64,000 nucleotides of DNA from NCBI GenBank assembly GCA_036365455.1, contig JAWQUS010000007.1, forward strand, positions 21,654,001 to 21,718,000, in the 5' to 3' direction. The position numbers and the translations under genes are program-made. The DNA is from Macrosoma leucophasiata. Its lineage: Eukaryota; Arthropoda; Insecta; Lepidoptera; Hedylidae. This document shows, one piece after another, positions 20,871-31,592 of the stretch (positions are counted from its first letter, which is position 1; every line of letters begins with the position of its first letter). The notes beneath the pieces are model-generated. The model was not told the origin of the DNA. It searched no databases and saw nothing but the letters and a program-made list of their open reading frames with translations.

Positions 20871-22244
20871 TTATAGATATACCTCAATTCCCGCATATCC
20901 TCACTTGTGTTCACGAATCAACCCTAAACTGTCAAGTACGAAAACCGAGTTTATTATAACAGCAATTAGTTACGCACCCCACATAAGTTTAGAGCATTAT
21001 TAAACATTTTATTAGAACCTCTAATCCTGATTGACGATACCAACGTGACTGTGCATCTTCGTCAGCGACCTTATCTCGTATATTGATTGTCGATTCAATT
21101 ATTTAATCTTTGTGTTGAAGAATTTTGTGTGGAGTTGAGTTTTTAGCGAGGGAGTCAATGGGATACCTTTAGGGTAGCCAACTTCACTCTTAAAAACAGT
21201 ATTATACTGTTTTGTCTATAATATACTTTTTATTGTTGAACAAAAATGAAGTAAAAAGTAAACATGCTTAATTAAGATTTTAGTAAATTAATAAGTTATG
21301 CCAGAAGCTCTAAAATATATGCAGGTATTTTAAACAATAAATAAATAAAATGTTGTTATTTTTTCTAAAATACTGTTTAATATTCTTCTCAGACCTAAAT
21401 ACACTTTATTTTTTGTAAAAGAAAGTTGGCAACCCTAGTACCTTGCATTCTTCTTAATAGAAATAATAGAAGAAATAATATTATTTTCATAATCAAAGTA
21501 AGAAAAAAACTTTCGTTTATTCATATTTTCGCCGAAAAGTAAAAATATGAATTTAAGATTTTTTTAAAGAATTTTAATTGTTTTTTTTTTTAATTGAAAT
21601 AGAAAAGAATCCAAAGATTTCAATTATTGAAAATCTTTTGAAATTTTAGTTTCATTTTTTACAACTGGTACAAAAACCACACTAGAACTATTAGAAGGCG
21701 TATTTCTCAGTTGACATTATTTCGAGTACATTACTGTTTTGGCGTAACGTGATAATTTTCGGAAAATAGCAATATACCTGCTGCAAAATGTATTTCAAAT
21801 TGATGTCCATTAGATTACAGACTACAGAATACGTTACGATGTTTCGTTTAACATAAATAAATTGAGATTTCCTTTCTCTAAGTATTGTCAACAATGGGAA
21901 TGCGAGCGCGCACGTAAACACTACGTAATCTTTTCGTCACATCCGCTTCGAGTGTGTATTAGTTTTGACAAGTTCTTGCCTAAGATAAGCTTGATAAATC
22001 AGGGTTTTATTGCGGTAACATCTGACGGTGCCAGATATCGAAGGCTTATGCTTTCCACGCCCAACGTCATTCTAGGTCCTGTCAATACGCCATTGATATT
22101 GAATTGTATCTTTGAAAAAAAATCATCGATAGGTGATCGATCAATCATTTAAGAAAATTGTAAGACACAGGAAACAGATAGCACTAATGTAACAAAATGG
22201 CTTAATGAAATCTTTTGCTTATTTTTTTCTAAAGTTTCAGTGTT
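20871..22244. other. no gene; one weak repeat relic
   Basis: 21745-21835 (ACGTGATAATTTTCGGAAAA, TAGCAATATACC, CTGCAAAATG) resembles 33805-33895. The 96-codon frame at 21862 is unrecognised and lacks an ATG start. Confidence 0.4.
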
Positions 22245-22305
22245 TTAAAATGGTCCAGGAGTGAAATGGCTGCCACATCACTCAAGCTCGTGAACGGGAG
22301 CTGAT
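22245..22305 (+). mobile_element. family E short fragment
   Basis: AAATGGTCCAGGAGTGAAAT, GGCTGCCACATC and CTCGTGAACGGGAGCTG match 8961-9015. Confidence 0.5.
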
Positions 22306-22446
22306 TGATACTTCTGTATCTTCAAAAGGAAAAAACCGAACACTTTTAAGATTTTCTTCCAACTATACTTATTCTAACATAATGTGTTCTAAGCTCTTCG
22401 CGAGCTACACTCACTAAAATAAAACTATTTTTACGGATTTATCTTG

Positions 22447-22752
22447 GGTATATCCATAAAGCAACACGGAGGGGAGTAGCCATATGCAGGCTTTCCCCTC
22501 TGTCAAAGTACAAGACCAAATGGTCTAACGCCTGTCGCCTAGATGTTTAAATGTGTGCGTGAAATTGTTTCTGTATTTTGTTAAAGTCAAGGTGTGAGTT
22601 TCGTAGTAATAGACGATTTTTGTAGTGTGCGTGTGTGTCGCACGCATTTCCCCCCGCAAAAAATGACAGACTATTTTGCGTCGGTAATACGCGCTATGGC
22701 TACTCCCCTCCAGTCCGCCGCGACCGGTGGGCCGCGTTGCTCTATGGGTATA
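22447..22752. mobile_element. MITE with terminal inverted repeats
   Basis: Left ATCCATAAAGCAACACGGAG, GGGAGTAGCCATA; right TATGGCTACTCCCCTCC ... GTTGCTCTATGGGTATA. The right arm carries an extra 20 bp. A related half copy lies at 45.15-45.33 kb. Confidence 0.7.
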
Positions 22753-22774
22753 TCAAACAAAAACAACCGGACAA

Positions 22775-23190
22775 GTGCGAGTTCGACTCGCGTGGTGAGG
22801 GTTCCGTAATTTAAATAAATATTTTGGTAAATTTTCGTCGTTATTCTTAAATGACTTCAAATTTGTTTATGCAAAAATTAAAAAATATATATCTGAGATG
22901 CTGACAACAACCGCTTTCATTTGATATGTCACACGACACAGTTTACGTCTTTTTTTAATTGTCTGATTTACCGCCCTATTGTGGCCCCCCTGTTTAAAAT
23001 TTATTATTTTACTTGACGTGTTCATCTTTGGGTCACCAATTTACATATATTCATCAAATTTCAACTCAATCGGTCGAGTAGTTTCGGAGCAAATTGGCTG
23101 TGACAGACGGACAGACAGACAGACAGACGCACGAGTGATCCTGTAAGGGTTCCTTTTTTCCTTTTAAGATACGGCACCCTAAAAATGATC
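22775..23190. mobile_element. relative of the TTAGGGTTCCGTA MITE
   Basis: ACCGGACAAGTGCGAGTTCG, AGGGTTCCGTAATTTAAATA, (GACA)n, and TACGGCACCCTAAAAA at the right end. The left terminal repeat is missing where it abuts the 22.45-kb MITE. Confidence 0.65.
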
Positions 23191-23933
23191 TTCAAACACA
23201 ATCAGACGTTTTAAAAATCATTTTAGTTTAATAAATTGATGTGAAAATGAACTTTTTATACAAGAAATAATTTTCTTTTTTGTATTATAAATTCTGTAAT
23301 AATACAATGATAAGTGATTATTCTTTGTGGGTAGATTGTTTATAATAATTGATAATAATAATTTGACGTGACAAACACGCTCGTTTAAACAATTAAATTA
23401 GGTACCTAGTAATTAAACTGAACATTGGCAATATAAAACTAAGCAAACTTCTATTTACCTTTTTCTCAAAGATATCTCCGGCATCCTTTAATGAAAATAA
23501 AATATACGCGGTTTAAAATATTATGGAAAATATATAGTTATTATTGAAGGGAAGCCATACCACAATATTGCAGCATTGTCGTGTTTCCCAGAAAATGTAA
23601 ATAGAGTCAACATACGTCACAGTCACAGATGCCAGTGAGTCTAGAAATATAAACAAAATGGTCAGGCGTATGTCGGCTTAAAAAAAGGTGGAAGTTTACC
23701 TGGTTTTTAAATACCATATTATATCCACGTGAATTACATGCTTCTGTTGCTTCCATAATAACATATGACGTAGTTTAGGATTGCCAGGTCACCAAACCTA
23801 ATAGCCGGACAGTCTAGCTAGTTTGGTCGGACACCCGCGACAGCAGTGCTTGGCCACGCTCGGCGCTCGTTTGTTTGGGAAATGTAAAAAGCCTAATTAA
23901 AGCCGGATCCCGTTAATTTTGACCGGACGTGCA
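23191..23933. other. no gene seen
   Basis: AT-rich, then a GC-richer end (23780-23920) abutting the family A copy. Confidence 0.5.
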
Positions 23934-24215
23934 CTGATGGTAGAGCTCCAGTCACGGAGCTCGCGGGCGGAGGCACCACCGCATTACCTAATTTACTTGC
24001 CGCTAAATGGTAGTGTTCAGCATTATCGTGTTCCGGTCAGATGGTAATATACGGCCCTGTAATTTCCGGCACAGAGACATAACACCTTAGACCTCAGGAG
24101 TAGAAACGCATCTTTATTTTGACCTTGGTCTTTGTGTGGGTTGCTATAGGCTGCAGTCATCACTTAACATCAAGATGAACTGCATGCTTGTTTGCCACTT
24201 CCATTACTTAAAAAT
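23934..24215 (+). repeat. family A, full length
   Basis: CTGATGGTAGAGCTCCAGTC at the 5' end and CCATTACTTAAAAA at the tail, with all internal blocks present. Confidence 0.85.
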
Positions 24216-24658
24216 AAGTCCACCAGAACCCCCAATGCCAATTTCCAATTTCAGTGTAACTCGCCACAAGTCTACATAATCAACATAATCACAGGCAGTC
24301 AGAATCTTTATATTATCTTGCGGCGCCTTTGTACTTGCCCCGATTTCTCCCGATGTTTCCACGAATTATTTGCTGAAACAATAGCGCTCTATGTTTGAGT
24401 CCCCTGCCCAAACGACAAGCATTCCGGAAACTGACGGAACGATCTTAACACTAAGCAGTAAAGGCGAAAATTGTGGCAACCACCACTAAATTAAAGTTTG
24501 CAAGATAGTAAACATTGACGAAATGTGTCGGCATCTTTGAGATTAAATTCTGCTTTGATAATTTCTATTCAAAGTACTCCTAGATTTGTGATTACGGCTG
24601 TTTGCTGAGCGATCATGGCCGTTACGACAATAACATTCTTCAAGACTTTTCCTCATAA
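24216..24658. other. no gene seen
   Basis: Unique DNA. Confidence 0.5.
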
Positions 24659-24671
24659 AGGTATCTATTTA

Positions 24672-24991
24672 CGTAACTTTACGCCTGTAATCCCTGAAGG
24701 GGTAGGCAGAGGTAAATGCATGCATTCAAGCGTACATGCAAACACCCACGGCGCGCCGGTTACGTTTTTGGCTGATGTAACAGGTGCCGAGCCTGTTGCC
24801 ATCTTCGGGCACATTACCAAACTCCGAGGTACTGGGAAACTTCCAGAAAATGGAAAAATCCAATAGAAACAGAGATTAAGTATTTTAAACCGTTATCTTT
24901 GATAGTCTCCGACCCGGGAATCGAACCCAGGACCTCCAGCATAGTAGTAGTGGCCTGGTACCAGCAGGCTACTGAGGCAGTTATAGGTGTG
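24672..24991 (-). repeat. family C tRNA-derived SINE
   Basis: A box TAGCCTGCTGG, B box GGTTCGATTCC on the minus strand. 13-bp target-site duplication AGGTATCTATTTA at 24659-24671 and 24992-25004. Confidence 0.88.
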
Positions 24992-25017
24992 AGGTATCTA
25001 TTTAATGTCATTTTTAC

Positions 25018-25200
25018 TTAATGGTCCAAGAGCTAGTAAACCCTTCGAGTACCGGAACGACTGTAAGCCTAGAAAATTTTGTAGGGATGAGTCTTAATAT
25101 GCTAAGTACGATAACCATCGCCTGGCAAGGATAAGCCCGTTACGTCATCTGGATTTCTGAAGAGAAAAGTTACTTCCATGTTTTAGATCTGCAATCTAGA
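25018..25200 (+). repeat. dispersed repeat G, first copy
   Basis: ATGGTCCAAGAGCTAGTAAA to GAAAAGTTACTTCCATGTTT, matching 49775-49945 along its length. In the same frame both copies read VQEL.NPS..GT.VSLE and NMLST..IAWQG, but this one has a stop after IAWQG. Confidence 0.6.
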
Positions 25201-25909
25201 AACGCGGATGCAGTGGCGTCGTGCGTATACTCGGTAATTAGGTAGTACAGTCGACGGCATAAGTAGATAATCAAAATTGGACATTCAATATTAATGATCG
25301 TAATTTGCCTCAAAATAATAATACAGATCAATATCGATGATCGTTCATATATTCAGAATCTCTAAACATACTCGTAATAAGCATCAGAACTAAGAAATTA
25401 AAAAGAATAGTTCTGTAAGAAATGTAAGAAATGTAAAAAAATATTAATAATTTACATTTCTTTGTTCTGACGCCTAACGCTAAATAAGTTCAGAGATTTT
25501 GGGTAGGTATATGAATGATCATCGATATTGAGCAATAAGTTTAAAAATGGTACAATTCACAATCTAGCACTTCAGAAACACTACACCGCTACACTTTATT
25601 GACGAAAATTACGATCATTACTATTTATTTTGATCATATACTCGTACTTTTGCCGTTGACTGTACGCAAGTCAGTTATACGTCAATTGCATTCTTTAAAT
25701 ATCTCATGTGGTGTGCCGCAGGTAGCTTTCCTTCCCGATTATGTTGTTTATGCACGTTCATGTTCATACATAGGAATTTATTTATTTTTATTAAATTTCT
25801 GCATATTTCCATGTATACCTGAGGTTTCCTCATTAAAATGCAAGTCAGGGAAACTCCAAAGTTGTTGAAAATAATCGTTGACAAAACTGTGCTCGGAAGT
25901 CACTGTTCA
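25201..25909. other. no gene seen
   Basis: AT-rich. Complementary 69-89-codon frames near 25.6-25.9 kb are unrecognised. Confidence 0.5.
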
Positions 25910-25993
25910 CTGGTAGTAGAGCTCCAGTGACGGAGCTCGCGGGCGTAGGCACCACCGTATTACCTAATATACTTGCCGCTGAGTGGTAGTGGT
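25910..25993 (+). repeat. family A, 3'-truncated copy
   Basis: Keeps the hairpin end and ACCACCGTATTACCTAATAT, stopping at the GCCGCTGAGTGGTAG block. It is one of few copies lacking the tail. The opposite-strand full copy begins 40 bp downstream. Confidence 0.75.
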
Positions 25994-26030
25994 AGTACTA
26001 AGGCAGTTACAAAATTTAATTTAAGATTTC

Positions 26031-26320
26031 TTTTTTTTTATGTATTGGAAGTGGCAAACAAGCATGCAGTTCACATTGATGTTAAGTGATGACTGCAGCC
26101 TATAGACACCCACAAAAACACCAAGGTCAAAAATGCAGATGCTTTACTACTCCTGAGGCCTAAGGTGTTATGCCTCTGTGCCGGAAATTACAGGGCCCTT
26201 CATTACCACCTGACCGCAACACGATAGTGCTGAACACGACCATTTAGCGGCAAGTAGGTATATTAGGTAATGTGGTGGTGCCTGCGCCCACGAGCTCCGT
26301 CACTGGAGCTCTACAACCAG
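26031..26320 (-). repeat. family A, full length
   Basis: Oligo-T to terminal CTACAACCAG. Together with 25910-25993 it forms a head-to-head inverted pair. Confidence 0.85.
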
Positions 26321-27393
26321 TTCATTTTAATTGTCTTCTACATTAAATGATTTAGACTCAAAAATCCTGAAGTAATTTGGCCACATTTTGCAAATAGAAC
26401 TGAAACTACCTAAGGACGGCAACATCGAAGGCAAGAGATCCCGGGTTCGATAGAAAACACTATGGTCTTACCACGTTAAGCTATCTCTTCAAGCAAATTC
26501 CACCAGACAGTAACGGCAACCATAGATAGGTGTCGAAGAGACAGATGGTCCACTTAATGAGGTCCAGTTACCAGATCCTCAGTTAATGAAGGATCGATAA
26601 AAAAATAAAAAATAAAGTCCTAGCGAACAACGTATCGTTTCAGAGGTGCTTATAGAAAATATATGGTCCACTTAAAGGGGTCCCGTAACCAGATCCTCAG
26701 AAATGAAGGACCTCATAAGAAAAAGTCTAACAAACAACGTATTGCTACAGCGCGCGGTGCCTTAAGAAAGCAGATTACGATACGACCTATTCTGCCGAAT
26801 ATATCTACAAAATTAAATCATCAAAACTGTTTCGGAGGAGTTTGTTTGTAAACACTGTGAATATTTGTGAATGTTATATATTTGATAAACCAAACAATGG
26901 TAAAATCATATTGTAACATAAACAATACAATTAACCGACATCCTCCGATAAATAATACAAAGACGTCATCTGTGGCGGTCTTACAATCTATTAATGTGTC
27001 TTATACATAATTATTGAAATAATTAAACTATACCTATACTGAACCTTAGTTTAACTGGTTATCATTACATCGTAGACCACGTAAATGAAATAAAATCCAA
27101 TTACCTTATGTTAAATACATAAGGTAATTGAATTAAGCGTTATTAATAAAAGAACTTTCTTTTTCTTCTAAAGTCAAGTAGTTTAATGCATCGCTTGTGT
27201 AAATACTTAAAAACTGAACAAGAAACGATAAAATATGTGCCTAACGATACACTTGCTAGATTTAAGCTGATGAGGTCTTACAATTTTATCGTCAAAATAA
27301 ATCCCCCGATATGTTTCATGGTGTGAGCGTTGCATTGTTGTACCATTTACAGTTAATGGAGTGTATTTTGGTATTTTTTATATTTTTGCTATG
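26321..27393. other. no gene; small local duplication and hairpin
   Basis: ATGGTCCACTTAATGAGGTC (26546) recurs as ATGGTCCACTTAAAGGGGTC (26663) with CCAGATCCTCAG following in both, an imperfect 117-bp-spaced duplication. The hairpin at 27098 is listed separately. Confidence 0.5.
27098..27130. repeat. perfect 14-bp-arm hairpin
   Basis: CAATTACCTTATGT - TAAAT - ACATAAGGTAATTG in AT-rich unique DNA. Confidence 0.85.
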
Positions 27394-27620
27394 TTTTTTT
27401 TTATGACATGAAAGTGGCAAACAAGCCTGCTATTACGATGACTGCTGCCTTTAGACACTTACACAAAGACCAGAGGTCAAAATGCAGATTGCCTCTGTGC
27501 CGAAAATTACAGTCGTACATTACCACCTGACCGGAACACGATAGTGCTGAACACTACAAGTATATTAGGTAATGCGATGGTGCCTACGCCCGCGAGTTCC
27601 TTCACTGGAGCTCTACCCCC
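27394..27620 (-). repeat. family A with internal deletions
   Basis: Landmarks are present at both ends (oligo-T, GAGTTCC..GGAGCTC hairpin), but about 60 bp are missing from the middle. Confidence 0.75.
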
Positions 27621-27759
27621 TAAAAAAAATAAGAATCAGGTTTTTTTTGTTGTTTATCTATCCTTATAATAAAACTGTAGAAGTAAAAATTCTGTACATT
27701 AAAATATTGAAAAAAATAAATACCAGGGGATGTTACTAGATCGATACTGAACACAAATA

Positions 27760-28420
27760 TGTGATTAGATTTTTTTTTTGTCTGTCTGTCTGTCTGTCTG
27801 ATTGTTCAAGCATCACAGAAAAACTACCGGTCCGATTACAATGAAACTTATATATATATATATTATACTTTATCCTTTGGCGCACAAAACTGGGTACTTT
27901 TTATCCCGGAAAAATGTCTGTTTGTCTGTGTATTTGTGCACGCTAATATCAGAAACGGCTTATTCGATTTACTTATTTATTATTATTGTGGTAAGTCTCA
28001 CTTAACATTTAGTGTTTGTTTCATGTGAATCGGTTCAGAAATAAAAAAGTTATATCAATTTAAAGAATCATATCAAATATTTTTAAGCTATTCTGAATCT
28101 TATTTCTATCTTTTAGGGGGTTTCGTAATTAAAAGGTAAAAACGGTCCCCACGGATTACTAATCCTCCGCTGTCTGTCCGTCTGTCTGTCCGTCCGTCCG
28201 TCCGTCTGTCTGTCACCAGCCTGTATCTCATAAATAGTGATAGCTAGAAAGCTAACATTTTCACAAATTATGTATTTCTGATACCGCTATAAAGACAACA
28301 TTAATTACTAAAAATAAAAAAATGAAAATGTTAAGGGGTCCAAGGGGGCATCCATTTTTTTTTTGTCATTTTTTGCTAGATAATAATTTTTATTAATACA
28401 GAATTTTTAGGTCTTATGTT
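27760..28420 (+). repeat. dispersed repeat I, about 660 bp
   Basis: (GTCT)n, then CCGGTCCGATTACAATGAAA, TACTTTTTATCCCGGAAAAA, a second (GTCC/GTCT)n block and AATGTTAAGGGGTCCAAGGG. Its reverse complement is at 47.99-48.56 kb. Non-autonomous; class uncertain. Confidence 0.7.
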
Positions 28421-28447
28421 GTATAGGTATTACCTTTCCTTAATAAA

Positions 28448-28882
28448 TCTATACAAATAAATAAAATTGGAGTGTCTGTTTGTGATATTAAAATATCAGC
28501 TTTTTACTAAATGCATACGTATGTATACACGGTACACATTTTTTCCAATTTTTGTCTGTCTGTCTGTCTGTTTGGCGGGGCTAATCTTGGGAACGGCTGG
28601 ACCGATTTTGACGGTAATTTCACTGGCAAATAGCTGATATGATAAGGAGTAACTTAGGCTACTTTTGTCTCCATACATCCATCCATACATACATATATAC
28701 CTACATACAAATAAGTAGAATTGGAGTGTATCCGACTTTGACGGGACTTTCAATGGCAGATAGCTGATGTAATAAGAAGTAACATAGGCTATTTTTATAC
28801 TAGCTGCGCCCACGACTTCGTCCAGGTAGATACTGAACAATCATATTTTTTCTCACGTGGATGAAGTCGCGGGCACAGCTAG
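28448..28882 (+). mobile_element. non-autonomous Helitron (Lep1-like)
   Basis: Starts TCTATACAAATAAATAAAAT and ends CACAGCTAG, lying between A (28447) and T (28883), the Helitron insertion signature. The last 85 bp form an inverted repeat (28799-28823 against 28859-28883, 22 of 25 match). The interior has GTCTGTCTGTCTGTCTG and an internal duplication of the CACTGGCA..GATAGCTGAT block. Confidence 0.8.
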
Positions 28883-29764
28883 TCGTTAATAAGTTGCTTT
28901 GACACCAAATATTAAGTTTGTGAAAATCACCCTGTGCCTCTTTTATAAGATCCGTAAAGTTACATTCAATATAAGAGAAACATGAGGCGTCTAGCGTTAG
29001 CTACTGATATTATTCATATTGCAAAAGTAGCAAAGATGACTTTGACTTGCAGCGAAGAATCAATTTTACTGCGTCAGCTGATTCAAAATGTACTTATTTT
29101 AAAATTAAGTATTAGCCTAATACAAAATGATTGATACAGCCGAATTGCTATTAAATCTAAAGTTCTCTATCAGATTGTGGCTCTACACGATAAAATTACA
29201 CCAACAACCAATTTCAAAATTAGACAGATGGAAAATCCCTTAAAGTCCCTAGCAATCAAAAAGCCCTTAACAATTCAAGAGTAGACAAAACAAAATTCAA
29301 TTGTCATGGCGGCAAGTCACGCAAACTTTAAACATAAGGTTATAATGTGACTTGGCTCACTTGGCCGTACTTGGCCAAACAATGTGAATAATAGGGTAAA
29401 TAACCAAGCGATGTCGTGACGGTGCGGCCACTTGGCAAATATTTACTCGGACTTGGCGTGCGCGATTGTTACCCTTTGATTGATCGTCGCTCACTTTAGT
29501 TTAAAATGTCTACGCGATTGTAAATTTCTGTAAATATATTGGGTTTTTATTGTGAGCGTTCACAGAATTATCTATGAAGATAAACGCTTTTCGTCATGAT
29601 TATACTGAAAAATGTATGTATACAGGCATGCACAGAACTGAAAATGTTATAATCATTTTCCATTCATGTAACTTTTTGTGCACCAATGATGGATTTTAAT
29701 TGCGTGCGACATATTATCGATTTCGACTGCGCAGAAAAGCTGGGACGATGATGTAAATGCAACA
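28883..29764. other. no gene seen
   Basis: Unique DNA containing the ACTTGGC cluster. Confidence 0.5.
29350..29457. promoter_or_regulatory. five ACTTGGC motifs in 108 bp
   Basis: Exact ACTTGGC starts at 29350, 29359, 29369, 29430 and 29451. TTGGC is a half-site for NF1-type factors. Function is not known. Confidence 0.35.
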
Positions 29765-29800
29765 TTTTTTTTATGATATGAAAGTGCCAACAGTTCATGA
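29765..29800 (-). repeat. family A, minimal tail fragment
   Basis: Oligo-T, TATGATATGAAAGTGCCAAC, then AGTTCATGA. Very short. Confidence 0.35.
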
Positions 29801-29917
29801 CTTGTTATTTTTTTAACATTAAGAATGTTGGAATTTATTGACAAGATTACTTATGTGATGTTATGTAGCATTTGTTGAAACACAAATGGTATAAATTTTC
29901 ATTTTTGGTATGCGTCC

Positions 29918-30025
29918 TTTTTTATGTAGGTAATGGAAGTGGCAAACAAGCATCCAGTCCACATTGATGTTAAGTGATGACTGCAGCCTATAGACACCCA
30001 CAAAAAGACCAGGGTCAAAATGCAA
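29918..30025 (-). repeat. family A, 5'-truncated
   Basis: Tail to GGTCAAAATGCA, and the rest is absent. Confidence 0.75.
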
Positions 30026-30104
30026 AAAAAGTAAAGTAAAAAGTTTGACAAGCGAGTTTGTGCCAGTAATAATTAAGATTTTTTTTCACAACTGAAAAAG
30101 CTCA

Positions 30105-30131
30105 AAAAGTGAGACTTGATGTCTCACTTTT
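30105..30131. repeat. perfect 11-bp-arm hairpin
   Basis: AAAAGTGAGAC - TTGAT - GTCTCACTTTT. A 17-bp tandem duplication (GATAATCCATCTGGT) follows at 30180-30213. Confidence 0.75.
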
Positions 30132-30621
30132 AAGGTATAGTATACTTTGTTTCTGACTGAACTTAATATGGGGCCGTAAAGATAATCCATCTGGTTTGAT
30201 AATCCATCTGGTAAGATTCGCTTGCAAGATTTTATATATGTGTGTATTACAAACAGGGGACCATGATTCGCCTAGGTTGCTATTAAAAAATAGCAGTATT
30301 TTCAATTTACATTGGCAGTGTTCAAAAAATCTTAGATTTTGCAAAATTTTGTAATCGGGTAAGCACAATTTATTACATAATTTGTCTTTCGGACGAATTT
30401 GTAAGATCTTACTAAGTCTTACAACATCTTATTGGATGTAATTTATATCTATCTTTTTTCTCTGAACAATCCAATTCATTTTTTTTCCGAAATCAATTCA
30501 AATTACATTTACATTTTTTTTTAATTATTTTTTTAAAGCGGTTTTGTCCCACGACGTACATTAACACCTTGCAGTCGGACCTTGCACTAATCTAACCCAT
30601 ACGCCCTTTCCAATAGCTAGT
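30132..30621. other. no gene seen
   Basis: AT-rich with T-runs. Confidence 0.5.
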
Positions 30622-30630
30622 AAATAAAAT

Positions 30631-30968
30631 AATAATAAATAATAATTGCAACCCATTATACGTCCCACTGCTGGGCACGAGTCTCTCCCCTTTGTGAGGG
30701 GAGGCTTGGAGCTTACTCCACCACGCTGCTCCAATGCGGATTGGTGGAGGTGAGTGGGTTAGTGGCCAACCCGCTGTCGGATGTTTTTAAACCGCCTGCT
30801 ATCTATCGATAGCAACCAGGACCGACGGCTTAACGTGCCCTCCGAAGCATGGAAACGCGCATTTAATTTGCCACTAGCGGTCACCATCATACTACCCGAC
30901 CGCGCCCGTAGTGCTTAACCGAGGAGATCGCTTACGATCTACACCAGCCGCCGGGCCATGCGCGCTTC
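30631..30968 (-). repeat. family B SINE, nearly full length
   Basis: Target-site duplication AAATAAAAT at 30622-30630 and 30969-30977. Same head, body and (ATT)n tail as the 3.1-kb copy, with a 30-bp deletion in the body. Confidence 0.88.
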
Positions 30969-31179
30969 AAATAAAATGTACGTAGTTAATTATGAAACAG
31001 GAATAACCGTTGATATTGAAAACGAATCCATACACCACAAATAGGTTCGACAAAACGTTATCTTGTATCAAATGTTTGCTAACAAGGGTACACATGTCCA
31101 AATCGGATTTACAAGACACGGTATCGGTAGAGTCCGCAGAAATATTTTAATTGTGATCGATATAAGTGGATCAAGCTTA

Positions 31180-31458
31180 CTGGTGGTAGAGCTCCAGTGA
31201 CGGAGCTCGCGGGCGTAGGCACCACCGCATTTACCTAATATACTTGCCGCTAAATGGTAGTGTTCAGCTTCATCGTGTTCCGGTCAGGTGGTAATGTACG
31301 GCCCTGTAATTTCCTTCACAGAGGCATAACACCTTAGGCCTCAGAAGTGGTAACGCATCTGCATTATGACCTCTGGTTTTTGTATGGGCTGCAGTCATCA
31401 CTTAACATCAATGTGAACTGCATGCTTGATTGCAACTTTCATTACATTAAAAAAAAAG
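31180..31458 (+). repeat. family A, full length
   Basis: CTGGTGGTAGAGCTCCAGTG to CATTACATTAAAAAAAAA, close to consensus. Confidence 0.85.
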
Positions 31459-31539
31459 ACTTATGCAGGGGGATATTGAACTTAAATGTATATGCTGTGT
31501 GTACTTGTATGTGTTGGATAGTCGGATGGATTAATAGTC

Positions 31540-31592
31540 GTTCAACATCCCTGTAGAATGCATGCTTATTTGCAAAATTCGTTACATAAATA
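31540..31592 (+). repeat. family A, tail fragment
   Basis: GAATGCATGCTTATTTGCAA then TTCGTTACATAAATAAAA. 3' end only. Confidence 0.45.

Noticed and set aside
24890..24984. tRNA gene call on the minus strand (A and B boxes)
   Set aside because: It is the head of a family C SINE with a target-site duplication; no complete cloverleaf and the same sequence recurs at 4.4 and 46.9 kb.
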